DNA of 64,000 nt. Source: UMGS172 sp045587185. GTDB lineage: Bacteria > Bacillota > Clostridia > Oscillospirales > Acutalibacteraceae. The notes under the pieces are model-generated. The model saw only the letters and a program-made list of their open reading frames with translations. It did no database searches and was not told where the DNA came from. The stretch is from contig JAZNBS010000018.1 in the NCBI GenBank assembly GCA_045587185.1, positions 13,385 to 77,384 on the forward strand, in the 5' to 3' direction. Positions 43,705 to 53,017 of this stretch are shown piece by piece. The position numbers and the translations under genes are program-made. Each line of letters opens with the position of its first letter. Positions within the stretch are counted from its first letter, which is position 1.

Positions 43705-44770
43705 ATTCAAAACCACCATTTTCGGTGAGAGTCACGGCCCCGCTATCGGAGCCGTCATTGATGCGCCTCCTGCGGGATATAAACTCAATATGGAGGGCAT
43801 CTTAGAACAGGTTGCCCGACGTGCACCGGGTCAATGTGCTTCGGCCACCCCAAGGAAAGAAACCGATACCCCCGAGTTTTTGTCGGGACTGCTTGACAGT
43901 GTGACGACAGGCGCTCCATTGGCTTTTATCATCCGCAACGCCGACCAACGTTCGCAAAATTATGAAAATATTGCCGTCCGTCCAAGGCCGTCACACGCCG
44001 ATTATGCGGCAAGTGTTCGTTTTTCAGGATATAACGATATACGCGGCGGCGGAAACTTTTCGGGTCGGCTAACCGCACCTTTGACCGTTGCAGGCGCAGT
44101 CGCACGCCAGATTTTAGCGTCACACAACATAACCGTGGGCGGTCACGTTTCGTTTATCGGGAATGTTGCCGACCAACCGTTTGACCCCGTGAACATTGAT
44201 GCCAAACTTCTGAACAAACTCAATACACAGTATTTTTCGGTTATATCGGAAGATGCCAAGACCGAAATGGAATCACAAATTGCCGAAGCCCGCAAAAAAG
44301 GTGACAGTATCGGCGGTGAGGTCGAAATTGCCGTTACAGGGCTTCCCGTGGGCATCGGCTCCCCTACTGCAAGAGGTATTGAAAACATGATTTCCCAAGC
44401 AGTTTTTACCGTTCCTGCCGTCAAAGGTATTGAATTTGGTCTTGGATTTGGTTATTGCTCGGCTTTGGGCTCTGAAGCCAATGACCAGATGTATTTTGAC
44501 GGTGATGCCGTAAAATGCAGAACCAATAATTGCGGAGGTATCACAGGCGGAATATCCAACGGTATGCCACTTATCATCCGTTGTGCAATAAAACCCACCC
44601 CGTCGGTTTCGCTTGAACAGGATACCGTAAATCTCAGCACAAAGCAAAATGATAAACTTACAGTTGAGGGGCGGCACGACCCCTGCATCGTCCCAAGAGC
44701 GTTACCCGCCATTGAGGCCGCAGTGTCAATAGCACTCCTTGACCTGCTTTGGGAGGTGAAACCCTTATGA
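43682..44770 (+). CDS. aroC: Chorismate synthase
   Basis: This 362-residue FMN-dependent enzyme makes chorismate from EPSP. It shows the signature GESHGPAIGAVIDAPPAG, RPSHADYAASVRFSGYNDIRGG, and late RHDPCIVPRALP. ATG 43682 has GGAGG before it and gives the family N-terminus. It overlaps the mutase gene as ATGA. Confidence 0.98.
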   Translation: MSSAIGSKFKTTIFGESHGPAIGAVIDAPPAGYKLNMEGILEQVARRAPGQCASATPRKETDTPEFLSGLLDSVTTGAPLAFIIRNADQRSQNYENIAVRPRPSHADYAASVRFSGYNDIRGGGNFSGRLTAPLTVAGAVARQILASHNITVGGHVSFIGNVADQPFDPVNIDAKLLNKLNTQYFSVISEDAKTEMESQIAEARKKGDSIGGEVEIAVTGLPVGIGSPTARGIENMISQAVFTVPAVKGIEFGLGFGYCSALGSEANDQMYFDGDAVKCRTNNCGGITGGISNGMPLIIRCAIKPTPSVSLEQDTVNLSTKQNDKLTVEGRHDPCIVPRALPAIEAAVSIALLDLLWEVKPL

Positions 44771-45027
44771 GCCTTGATGAAATAAGGGTAAAGATAGACC
44801 AAATTGACCGCGAACTCATTGAGTTACTCAAAAAAAGAATGGAATGTTCCCTTGAGGTCGCGAAGATAAAAAAAGCCGAAAACCTGCCTGTTTACCACCC
44901 CGAACGCGAGCAGGAAATTCTTGATCGTGTAAGGATTACCGCAGGTCAGCAATACGGTGAATATGTTGGCGAAGTTTATCGCAATATAATGACAGTAAGC
45001 CGCCATTTACAAAACGATGTCTTGTAA
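44767..45027 (+). CDS. aroQ: Chorismate mutase, AroQ class
   Basis: This 86-residue all-helical enzyme converts chorismate to prephenate. It shows LDEIRVKIDQIDRELIELLKKRM and the HPEREQEILDRV catalytic helix. No prephenate dehydratase or dehydrogenase domain is fused to it. It is coupled to aroC by ATGA and ends the aro unit; GGAGG lies in the end of aroC. Confidence 0.94.
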   Translation: MSLDEIRVKIDQIDRELIELLKKRMECSLEVAKIKKAENLPVYHPEREQEILDRVRITAGQQYGEYVGEVYRNIMTVSRHLQNDVL

Positions 45028-45068
45028 AAATAATTTCAGAACTGCATTAGGATGTTGAAGGTGATATA

Positions 45069-46094
45069 ATGGAACAAAAACGAAAAAAATCTGCTTACCG
45101 AAAAGCCAAAAAGCAGTTGATACTGATAAATTCTCTGATATCAATAGTGCTCGCAGTAAGCCTTCTGTTCACGGGTGCTTTGGGTGCCGTTGCTTATCTT
45201 TTGGGTGATATGAAACAGGGTCACATTTCAGATGACCACGATGACCTTGGAATAAGTTCGGAGGTTGCTCAAAAATTGCCATCAGGCATTGTTAATATTG
45301 CACTTTTTGGACTTGATTCAAGAACCAAAGATACCACCGACCGCGAAAAAGCCCTTACAGGCCGTTCGGACACAACTATTATCGTGTCAATCAACACTAT
45401 TGATAACACGATAAAACTGACCTCTGTTCTTCGTGACAGTTGGGTGCCCATCACCAACAACAAGGGTAAAACCACCTATAACAAGATTAACGCCGCTTAC
45501 AGTCTTGGCGGCGCACAAAGAGCCATTCACACCCTCAACACCAACTTTGGGCTAAATATATCCGACTATGTTTCGGTAAGCCTGCGTCAGTTGTGGAATG
45601 TTATCGATATTGTGGGCGGTGTTGATATCGTGATAACCGAATGGGAACGCAAAAAGATTAACCATTTCGGCAGTCTTGAGGGTTTTAATGTCAAAACGGT
45701 TACTCAATCTGGTCTTGTCCATCTTGACGGAGGACAGGCTATGTGCTATGCCCGTATCCGTAACGACAGCGAAGAAGTTCGTGTAAAACGTCAGCAGAAA
45801 GTTATAAGCGCACTTTTTGAAAAGGCTAAAACCATTCCCAAGACCGATTATCCCGAACTTTTGAAAAAGGTTCTCTCTAATGTGGAGACTTCTATGACCT
45901 TTGATGAAATTTTGGGATACGCACCAATGCTTGCCGTTTCCGACCTGCACATTCAGAGCACTGCGGTCCCAGGTAATGAAGTTGTGGCACGTGGCGGTAT
46001 TTTTGCCGACACCAACGGCGGTTGGGTCTGGAAATATGACCTTGAAGAGGCTAAGAAATATATCTATAAGTGGATATACGGGATTGAGTCTTAA
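45069..46094 (+). CDS. LytR-CpsA-Psr (LCP) family wall-polymer ligase, copy 1
   Basis: This 341-residue membrane protein is of the family that attaches teichoic acids or capsule polymers to peptidoglycan. It has a basic cytoplasmic start (KRKKSAYRKAKKQ), one membrane helix at about 17-43, then the LCP domain: IALFGLDSR, GRSDTTIIVSI, LTSVLRDSWVPI with the catalytic-site Arg, KINAAYSLGG and LDGGQAMCYARIR. GAAGGTG precedes the ATG. A paralogue follows after 40 bases. Confidence 0.94.
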   Translation: MEQKRKKSAYRKAKKQLILINSLISIVLAVSLLFTGALGAVAYLLGDMKQGHISDDHDDLGISSEVAQKLPSGIVNIALFGLDSRTKDTTDREKALTGRSDTTIIVSINTIDNTIKLTSVLRDSWVPITNNKGKTTYNKINAAYSLGGAQRAIHTLNTNFGLNISDYVSVSLRQLWNVIDIVGGVDIVITEWERKKINHFGSLEGFNVKTVTQSGLVHLDGGQAMCYARIRNDSEEVRVKRQQKVISALFEKAKTIPKTDYPELLKKVLSNVETSMTFDEILGYAPMLAVSDLHIQSTAVPGNEVVARGGIFADTNGGWVWKYDLEEAKKYIYKWIYGIES

Positions 46095-46134
46095 CATTGC
46101 GGTTACTTGATTTTCCAAAGGAGGTCTGTGATAT

Positions 46135-47292
46135 ATGAACGAACAACAAAATAACAATATCAACAGTCCTCTTGAGGATGTTGAGGTACAGACACCCGAA
46201 TCAGATGCAAATACTTTGCCAAACGATAGTGAAAATGTCAAAAAGCGCCCTGTTAAGGCGTTGGTTATATTCAATGTGGTAACAAGTATCGTTTTAGTTT
46301 TGAGTTTACTCGCAACCGGTGTTCTGGGAGCGCTTATATATGTGTTCCAGGATATGGGTAAGAGTGCCTACTTCCCCGATAAAAACGACCATCAAAATCT
46401 CGGTATCAATACTGAAATAATCGACCAACTTCCAACTGATGATGTTGTAAACATTGCCCTATTCGGCATTGACAACCTAAGCGAGGTTGCCGAAGGCAAA
46501 AACGAAACCCTCAAAGGCCGTTCGGATGCGATTATTGTTATGTCAATCAATAAAACGCAAAAGACCGTGAAACTCACATCGGTACTGCGTGACAGTTGGG
46601 TGCCTGTTGAGGTAAGCGGAGTAGAACGTCATCGCAAAATAAACTCTGCCTATATGATAGGCGGTGCTTTGCTTGCAGTCAAAACACTTAACCGTCAATT
46701 CGGCCTTGATATTGCCGACTATGTCACGGTCAGTGTCAGCCAACTTTCGGGCGTGATTGATAAAATAGGCGGTATTGAGGTTGAATTAACAAAAAAAGAG
46801 CGCGACTATGTCAACACTTGCTTGCCGAAAACCGAAAAGAAAATAACTGAAACCGGATTAGTTCATCTTAACGGAACACAGGCCGTTGTTTACTCACGCA
46901 TAAGAAAGATTGACGGCGAATTTTCAAGAGCAGAACGTCATCAGGAAGTGGTGTTTGCAATGTTCAAGAAAATACTTTCAAAACCTGTGACGGAATATCC
47001 CCAACTGCTTCGCTCCATCCTCTCTTTGGTTGAAACTTCTCTCAGTTATGATGAAATATTAAGTTATGTACCCTTGGCAACCGATAACTCTCTGAAACTG
47101 AACAGCACCACCGTACCTGGCGGTATAATTGATGCCGAAAGAGGTATTTTCCCTGATACCAACGGTCTTTGGGTTTATAAATACGACCTTTACGCAGCGC
47201 AGGATTTCTTCCACGAGTGGATATACGGTATGACGGTGGTTGACAATTCAAAACTTGAATCGTCAGTAAGCACTGTCCCAAATAAAAAATAA
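46135..47292 (+). CDS. LytR-CpsA-Psr (LCP) family wall-polymer ligase, copy 2
   Basis: This 385-residue paralogue of the preceding gene has the same plan: an acidic, Asn-rich cytoplasmic tail of about 40 residues, a membrane helix (ALVIFNVVTSIVLVLSLLATG) and the LCP domain with IALFGIDN, GRSDAIIVMSI, LTSVLRDSWVPV, KINSAYMIGG and LNGTQAVVYSRIRK. AAAGGAGG lies before the start. The tandem suggests duplication with the N-terminal tail diverged. Confidence 0.94.
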   Translation: MNEQQNNNINSPLEDVEVQTPESDANTLPNDSENVKKRPVKALVIFNVVTSIVLVLSLLATGVLGALIYVFQDMGKSAYFPDKNDHQNLGINTEIIDQLPTDDVVNIALFGIDNLSEVAEGKNETLKGRSDAIIVMSINKTQKTVKLTSVLRDSWVPVEVSGVERHRKINSAYMIGGALLAVKTLNRQFGLDIADYVTVSVSQLSGVIDKIGGIEVELTKKERDYVNTCLPKTEKKITETGLVHLNGTQAVVYSRIRKIDGEFSRAERHQEVVFAMFKKILSKPVTEYPQLLRSILSLVETSLSYDEILSYVPLATDNSLKLNSTTVPGGIIDAERGIFPDTNGLWVYKYDLYAAQDFFHEWIYGMTVVDNSKLESSVSTVPNKK

Positions 47293-47316
47293 CCTATAAC
47301 ACAAAGGATGAACTTT

Positions 47317-47580
47317 ATGAAAATTAAAGAAGGTTTCATGTTGAAAAACATTGCCGGTGCCAACGTTGTTGTACCTGTCGGTTCAAACACCGTTTCTTTC
47401 CGTTCAGTCATAACGCTTAATGAATCGGGCGCATTTTTGTGGAAACAACTCGAAAACGAAACCACGCTTGAGCAGATACTCGATGCAATGCTCACGGAAT
47501 ATGACGTTGACCAAGCAACTGCAAAAGCCGATGTTGACGAGTTTATAGAACTACTTAAAAAGGCAGACCTTTTGCAATGA
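47317..47580 (+). CDS. PqqD-family (RRE-like) protein
   Basis: This 87-residue winged-helix protein of the PqqD fold, which in other systems binds RiPP leader peptides, begins MKIKEGFMLKNIAGANVVVPVG and has the family ITLNESGAFLWKQLE stretch and a C-terminal helical DVDEFIELLKKADLL. ATG 47317 lies eight bases after AAAGGA; an ATG nine bases up is too close. It is coupled by ATGA to a peptidase gene. No radical SAM enzyme lies nearby, so its partner is not known. Confidence 0.85.
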   Translation: MKIKEGFMLKNIAGANVVVPVGSNTVSFRSVITLNESGAFLWKQLENETTLEQILDAMLTEYDVDQATAKADVDEFIELLKKADLLQ

Positions 47581-48053
47581 AACCCCAACCTAAGTGTGTT
47601 TCTATGGAGGAAATGTCACCGTTGCTTTTGGGTCTGATTGACGAGGGTGTTGACGTAAACATTCTTGTCACCGGGAACAGTATGCGTCCTATGTTGACAC
47701 ATCTGAAAAGCACGGTAACGCTGACAAAGTGTGACCCAAAATCTTTAAAAAAAGGTGACATTCCCTTGTACCGCCGTGAGAACGGTCAATATGTTCTGCA
47801 CCGAATAGTCAGGGTGCATAAATCTACATATGACATTATCGGTGACCATCAGACCGAAATTGAACGGGATGTGCCCAAAGAAAACGTTTTATGCGTTGTT
47901 AAAGAGTTCACGCACAAAGGTAAAACCTATTCTTGTGTCCAACCGTGTTACCGAATGTATGCCTTTTTGTGGCGTTGGTCGGTGCCCTTTCGCGGTATTA
48001 TGCTAAAAACCAAACGGTTTTTCGTAAAGTTTTTCAAACGCAAAAAAGTTTAA
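47577..48053 (+). CDS. S24/S26-type serine peptidase (SipW-like signal peptidase fold)
   Basis: This 158-residue protein has the signal peptidase I boxes: TGNSMRPML with catalytic Ser35, KGDIPLYR, YVLHRIVRV with His75, and GDHQTEIERDVP. A His in place of the usual Lys is the pattern of SipW and the ER-type signal peptidases (Ser-His). The N-terminal membrane anchor is missing; the C-terminus is strongly basic with an amphipathic stretch (RGIMLKTKRFFVKFFKRKK) that may touch the membrane. It overlaps the PqqD-like gene by ATGA. Target unknown. Confidence 0.85.
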   Translation: MKPQPKCVSMEEMSPLLLGLIDEGVDVNILVTGNSMRPMLTHLKSTVTLTKCDPKSLKKGDIPLYRRENGQYVLHRIVRVHKSTYDIIGDHQTEIERDVPKENVLCVVKEFTHKGKTYSCVQPCYRMYAFLWRWSVPFRGIMLKTKRFFVKFFKRKKV

Positions 48054-48101
48054 CGGCTTGTAAAAGACCGTACAGAATTTCAATTTCAAAAGGAATAAAT
48101 T

Positions 48102-48962
48102 ATGAGAATAACCGATGTTATCAATTCTGAAAAATTATGCCTTTCATTTGAGGTGTTTCCGCCCAAGACCTCGGATGTTTTTGACAGCGTTAAGACCGCA
48201 ACCGAAAAAATTGCCGAACTTAAACCCTCTTATATGAGCGTCACCTACGGTGCAGGAGGCGGAACTTCGGACTATACTTTAAAAATTGCCGAAAATCTCA
48301 AAAATCTAGGTGTCCCCGCTTTGGCACACTTAAGTTGTGTGACCTCCTCTAAGGATGAGATACATCAAAAACTTACGCAGTTGAGTCAACACGGCATTGA
48401 GAATATTTTGGCTTTACGGGGAGATATTCCCGAAGATTCAGAACAGGTTAAGACCGATTATCACTACGCCAGTGAACTGATTAAAGACATCAAGGCTTTT
48501 GGTGGTTTTTGTATCGGCGGTGCGTGTTATCCCGAATCACACCCCGAAAGTGAATCCAGTATTACCGATATTGACAATCTGCGCAAAAAGGTTGAAGCAG
48601 GTTGTGAATTTTTGACCACTCAGATGTTCTTTGACAATAACGTTTACTATAATTTTCTCTATCGGTTGAATAACGCAGGTGTCACTGTGCCTGTTGTGGC
48701 AGGTATTATGCCGGTGACCAACCCCAAATCCATCAAGCGTATCTGCCGAATTTCAGGTTCTGCCTTGCCACAGCGCTTTGTGAGAATTGTTGACCGTTTT
48801 GGTGATGACCCTGAGGCCATGACTCAGGCAGGTATTGCCTATGCCACCGAGCAGATAATTGACCTTTTTGCCAACGGTGTCAAGGCAGTGCACGTTTACT
48901 CCATGAACAAGCCTGAAATTGCCCAAAAAATCAAGAATAACATAAGCGGTATTATAAAATGA
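48102..48962 (+). CDS. metF: 5,10-methylenetetrahydrofolate reductase
   Basis: This 286-residue FAD enzyme makes 5-methyl-THF for methionine synthesis. It shows SFEVFPPKT at the start, YGAGGGTSDYT, LALRGDIP and FLTTQMFFDN, all family motifs. AAAGGAATAA lies before the ATG. It overlaps the MetH reactivation gene by ATGA, giving a three-gene coupled methionine unit. Confidence 0.97.
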   Translation: MRITDVINSEKLCLSFEVFPPKTSDVFDSVKTATEKIAELKPSYMSVTYGAGGGTSDYTLKIAENLKNLGVPALAHLSCVTSSKDEIHQKLTQLSQHGIENILALRGDIPEDSEQVKTDYHYASELIKDIKAFGGFCIGGACYPESHPESESSITDIDNLRKKVEAGCEFLTTQMFFDNNVYYNFLYRLNNAGVTVPVVAGIMPVTNPKSIKRICRISGSALPQRFVRIVDRFGDDPEAMTQAGIAYATEQIIDLFANGVKAVHVYSMNKPEIAQKIKNNISGIIK

Positions 48963-49516
48963 CGCGTGTAGGCAGTGAAATATTAAAACTGGACCAAGAC
49001 GAACTGATTGCCCGTATGATGTGCACCGATATTAACACGGTGCTGTCGCTGTCAGGCGGTTGTGAGCAAGATATACGCTCGGTTGCCAAATGCGATTATT
49101 CCTTTAAAAAGACGGGTGTAAGTGTGAATGGTGATACCGTGAGTTTAGCCTTTGGCGAGATTAAAAGTGTCGGTCTTTCAAGGGTTTTAGACGGGTGTAG
49201 TTCAGCATATGTCGTTGCCGTCACACTGGGGCACGATGTTGACCGAATGTTGCGTAAATACTCGGTGGTGTCGACCGCCGAGCATTTTGTTGCCGATGCC
49301 GTTGCTTCCACCCTTTGCGAGTCGCTTTGCGATTATGTGCAAAACCTTTTGCCACAAAAAACCACCCGCCGATTCAGTCCAGGCTACGGTGACCTTTGTT
49401 TGAATCTTCAGGCACCGTTGCTAAATTTTTTGGACGACTGTGACATAAGTCTTACCGAATCGGGACTTATGATACCTTTAAAATCCGTAACTTTTATTGC
49501 AGGTGTTAAAGAATGA
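48959..49516 (+). CDS. Stand-alone MetH activation (AdoMet-binding) domain protein
   Basis: This 185-residue protein resembles the C-terminal reactivation domain of cobalamin-dependent methionine synthase, seen in RRFSPGYGDLCLNLQ near residue 135 and the preceding ADAVASTLCESLCDYVQ helix. In full-length MetH this domain uses AdoMet to re-methylate oxidised cobalamin. Here it is a separate chain, coupled by ATGA to both metF and a MetH without that domain, so the two are expected to work together. Confidence 0.88.
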   Translation: MTRVGSEILKLDQDELIARMMCTDINTVLSLSGGCEQDIRSVAKCDYSFKKTGVSVNGDTVSLAFGEIKSVGLSRVLDGCSSAYVVAVTLGHDVDRMLRKYSVVSTAEHFVADAVASTLCESLCDYVQNLLPQKTTRRFSPGYGDLCLNLQAPLLNFLDDCDISLTESGLMIPLKSVTFIAGVKE

Positions 49517-51870
49517 ACTTAAAAGAACTTATAAAAACCAAACGTCTATATCTTGACGGTGGCACGGGTACGATGTTGCAGAAGAGAGGTCTGCGATCGG
49601 GCGAGGGCACCGAGGAATGGAACATCACACACCCCGATGAAATTGTAAGACTTCACCGAGAGTATCTTTCGGCGGGGTCGGATATTTTTTGCACCAACAC
49701 CTTCTCGGTCAACTGCCTGAAACAGGAAAATTTCCACGAATATATCACAGCCGCTTTTGACTGTGCAAAAAGGGCTAAAGATGGTTTTGAGGATAAGTTT
49801 ATTGCGTTTGACTTGGGACCCACAGGCCGACTTTTAAAACCGTTGGGCGACCTTTCTTTTGAAGATGCTGTTGAAGTTTTTGCAAAAAACATACGTCTTG
49901 CAGTAAAGTGCGGCGCCGACCTCATAATGGTCGAAACAATGAACGACCTCTATGAGACCAAAGCGGCAGTTATTGCGGCTAAAGAGAACTGTGACCTGCC
50001 CGTTTTTGTAAGCAACGCATTCGGTGAGGACGGCAAACTGATGACAGGTGCCGATGCCGATACCGTTATCACAACACTTGGCTCTTTGGGGGTTGATGCC
50101 ATTGGTATGAACTGCTCCTTTGGACCCGATAAGATGTTGCCCGTTGTTAAAAAATATGCCGGACTGTCCAGACTGCCCATTATCGTGAAACCCAATGCAG
50201 GTCTTCCGAAAGTTGTCGACGGAAAGACCGTTTTTGACATTGACCCTCAACGTTTCGGTGAGATAATGGCCGAGATTGCACGTGTCGGTGGCACTATACT
50301 CGGCGGTTGCTGCGGAACAACCCCCGACCACATAAAGGCACTTTTTGACAGCACCAATGCTATTCCATACCCTGACCGCACAGTCCAAAAACGTACTGTT
50401 ATCTCTTCTTATACCCACACCGTTGAGTTTGGCAAAACACCTGTGCTTATCGGTGAACGAATCAATCCCACAGGCAAGAAAAAGATTAAAGAAGCCTTGC
50501 GTCAAAAGGATTACAACTTTATCTTAAACGAGGGTATACGTCAGGTTGATTTGGGTGTGCAAGTGCTTGATGTCAACGCAGGTCTGCCCGAAATCAACGA
50601 GGCCGAAGCCCTGTCTACCATTGTATTTGAACTGCAGAGCATAACCGACACACCCTTGCAAATAGACACCACCAATCGAGAGGCTTTGGAACGCTCGATG
50701 CGTCTTTACAACGGAAAACCGCTTGTAAACTCGGTCAACGGAACCTATGACAGTATGAGCACTGTATTCCCGTTGGTCAAAAAATACGGCGGTAGCGTAA
50801 TTGCCCTCACCATTGGTGAAAGCGGTATTCCCGAAACTGCCGAAGGCCGTTTAGAGGTGGCAGAAACCATTGTAAAAGAAGCCGAAAAATACGGAATTGA
50901 CCGTTCAGATATCATCGTTGACCCACTGACACTGACGGTTTCAAGCGACCCAAAAAGTGCAAGCGTCACGCTTGACTCGGTAAAACTTATTCGAGAAAAA
51001 TTAGGTGTTTGCACAAGCCTTGGGGTATCAAATATCTCGTTTGGACTGCCCGAAAGGGATAAAATTAACTCGGTATTCTTCACTATGTGCCTGCAATCAG
51101 GTCTTGATGCGGCTATTATGAACCCGTTTTCCGACAGCATGATGACTGTTTATCACTCTTTTAAGGCTTTGACTGAAAAGGATGAAAACTTCCTTGAGTT
51201 CATTGCTTTTGCCGAGTCAGACAGTCATACTGCAACAACCGTAGCCGAGACACGGGAAATCGACCTTAAAACGGCTATTATAAAAGGCTTGAAAGACTCT
51301 TCTGCTGATATAACGTCAAAAATGCTCGAATCGAATGACCCAATGGCGCTCATTACCGAGCATATAGTTCCCGCCCTGAACGAAATAGGTACCGCTTTTG
51401 AGCAGAAAAAAGCCTATCTGCCGCAGTTGCTTATTGCCGCAGATGCCGCGTCATCAGCCTTTTCAGTGATTAAGGAAAAACTGCCGTCATCAGCCGATGA
51501 ATCAAAAAAAATAATCATAGCCACAGTTAAGGGCGACATTCACGATATCGGTAAAAATATTGTAAAGGTCTTGCTTGAAAATTACGGTTTTTATGTTGTT
51601 GACCTTGGTAGGGATGTTGACCCTCGGACGGTTGTAAACGCATCAAAAGGCGCAAAAATGGTGGCTTTGTCGGCGCTTATGACCACCACAGTCCCAGCAA
51701 TGGAGGAAACCATAAAACTCTTGAGAAAGACATCGCCCGAAACCAAAATTATGGTTGGCGGCGCGGTTTTGACCAAGACCTATGCCGATATGATAGGCGC
51801 GGACTTTTACGGCAAGGATGCAATGGACGCCGTGAGAATTGCACAAAAGGTTTTTGAACAGGACTTGTGA
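49513..51870 (+). CDS. metH: Cobalamin-dependent methionine synthase, short form
   Basis: This 785-residue enzyme transfers methyl from 5-methyl-THF to homocysteine. Domains in order: homocysteine/zinc barrel (DGGTGTMLQKRGL, MNCSFGP and zinc cysteines in GGCCGTTP), pterin-binding barrel (GERINPTGKKKIKEAL, VNAGLPEINE), cobalamin cap helices, and the cobalamin-binding domain with DIHDIGKNI, whose His binds cobalt. The C-terminal activation domain of the 1200-residue E. coli form is absent and is supplied by the preceding gene. Confidence 0.96.
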   Translation: MNLKELIKTKRLYLDGGTGTMLQKRGLRSGEGTEEWNITHPDEIVRLHREYLSAGSDIFCTNTFSVNCLKQENFHEYITAAFDCAKRAKDGFEDKFIAFDLGPTGRLLKPLGDLSFEDAVEVFAKNIRLAVKCGADLIMVETMNDLYETKAAVIAAKENCDLPVFVSNAFGEDGKLMTGADADTVITTLGSLGVDAIGMNCSFGPDKMLPVVKKYAGLSRLPIIVKPNAGLPKVVDGKTVFDIDPQRFGEIMAEIARVGGTILGGCCGTTPDHIKALFDSTNAIPYPDRTVQKRTVISSYTHTVEFGKTPVLIGERINPTGKKKIKEALRQKDYNFILNEGIRQVDLGVQVLDVNAGLPEINEAEALSTIVFELQSITDTPLQIDTTNREALERSMRLYNGKPLVNSVNGTYDSMSTVFPLVKKYGGSVIALTIGESGIPETAEGRLEVAETIVKEAEKYGIDRSDIIVDPLTLTVSSDPKSASVTLDSVKLIREKLGVCTSLGVSNISFGLPERDKINSVFFTMCLQSGLDAAIMNPFSDSMMTVYHSFKALTEKDENFLEFIAFAESDSHTATTVAETREIDLKTAIIKGLKDSSADITSKMLESNDPMALITEHIVPALNEIGTAFEQKKAYLPQLLIAADAASSAFSVIKEKLPSSADESKKIIIATVKGDIHDIGKNIVKVLLENYGFYVVDLGRDVDPRTVVNASKGAKMVALSALMTTTVPAMEETIKLLRKTSPETKIMVGGAVLTKTYADMIGADFYGKDAMDAVRIAQKVFEQDL

Positions 51871-51942
51871 AATCTCAACGATTTCATCTTACAAAACCGC
51901 AAAACACCTGAGATTAAAAATTCTTGATATGACAAAGACTTA

Positions 51943-51975
51943 AAAACCGCCTTACCGTATTTTACTACGGCAAAG
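51943..51975. terminator. Terminator after metH
   Basis: A stem with AAAACCGC and GCGGTTTT outer arms and CCGTA/TACGG inner arms (51943-51982 region), ending in a T-run on the plus strand. It may also serve the converging EamA gene. Confidence 0.7.
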
Positions 51976-52054
51976 CGGTTTTGCTTTGTGCTTTTAAATT
52001 AAATATTTTAATAACGTTAACCAATTTCATTGTGTCAACTGACGTAAAATTGTT

Positions 52055-52912
52055 TTATCTTACCAACGTAGCAACACATATGCCTGCAATAACGATAGTC
52101 GCGCACAATACCCTCTTTAAAAAATGTTTTTCCTTGAAGAAAAGTTTGCCCGTCAGCACCGTTACGATAACCGAAGACTGCTTTACGAGTGTCATTACCG
52201 TCACCTGACTGGCGGCATCTTCATTGGCTATAAACAACGCGCGGTCGGCTATAACAAACAGCACACTCAATATGATTATCCAGTAATTGGTTTTAAGCGT
52301 CGTAAGTCTCAACGGTATGCGCCGCTCCAATATGTACGCGCCATAAAGTGCCGTCATATAAAGCATATACCAAAACTGCAACTGTGACGAATCAATGTCA
52401 CCCGTTGCAAGCAACTTTTTATCCATAAATCCAGATACCGCATTTAAAAGACAACTTGCAAGGGATAAACACATGCATTTTGTTTTGATCTTTTCGTCAC
52501 CGTCGCGGTGGCCCAAATTCACAATAACGATACCCGCCAGCACCAACAAAAGACCGCCGACCTTGGAAAAGGTCATACTCTCCCCCAAGAACAGAATTGC
52601 CAGAATTGTGGAAAATATCATCCTTGCCGAGTCTATAATACCGTAAAAACTTACAGGCATTTTTTTGATGGACGAGAAGGCAAATATCCACGCCAGAAAA
52701 ATTACAAACGATTTAATAAATATCCACAAATGGTATAACGGTGGCATACCGAAAACATCGTGTGAAAACGGTATTGTCATCAAAAAAGCAAGTGCCGTGT
52801 GAAAAAACAGTACTTCCATAACACTGCTTTTTTGCAGTGCTTTCTTTTTCAAAGCATCTCTGGCGCCTTTTGCAAGTCCGTAAAACGCCACAAGACCTAT
52901 CCATATTCCCAT
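52055..52912 (-). CDS. EamA/DMT-family membrane transporter
   Basis: This 285-residue protein has about ten hydrophobic segments in two repeated EamA halves (FSSIKKMPVSFYGIIDSARMI in the first, DAASQVTVMTLVKQSSVIV in the second). DMT transporters export or exchange metabolites such as amino acids; the substrate cannot be told. The second half ends with the typical FFKEKHFLKRVLCATIVIAGI block. GGGATG lies before the ATG. It follows the LOG gene on the same strand after a terminator hairpin. Confidence 0.85.
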   Translation of the reverse strand: MGIWIGLVAFYGLAKGARDALKKKALQKSSVMEVLFFHTALAFLMTIPFSHDVFGMPPLYHLWIFIKSFVIFLAWIFAFSSIKKMPVSFYGIIDSARMIFSTILAILFLGESMTFSKVGGLLLVLAGIVIVNLGHRDGDEKIKTKCMCLSLASCLLNAVSGFMDKKLLATGDIDSSQLQFWYMLYMTALYGAYILERRIPLRLTTLKTNYWIIILSVLFVIADRALFIANEDAASQVTVMTLVKQSSVIVTVLTGKLFFKEKHFLKRVLCATIVIAGICVATLVR

Positions 52913-52939
52913 AATAACATCCCGTAAAAATATTTTGAC

Positions 52940-52992
52940 AAAAAAGTCATTCTGAACGTGTATAAAGATTGTTCGTCCACGTACAGAATGAC
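52940..52992 (-). terminator. Terminator after the LOG-family gene
   Basis: A long stem, GTCATTCTG(x)ACGTG with its complement (52946-52960 and 52978-52992), followed by TTTTTT on the minus strand. A weak promoter for the EamA gene could overlap this T-run. Confidence 0.8.
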
Positions 52993-53017
52993 ATTTTAAT
53001 ACAATATACTCTTATTT

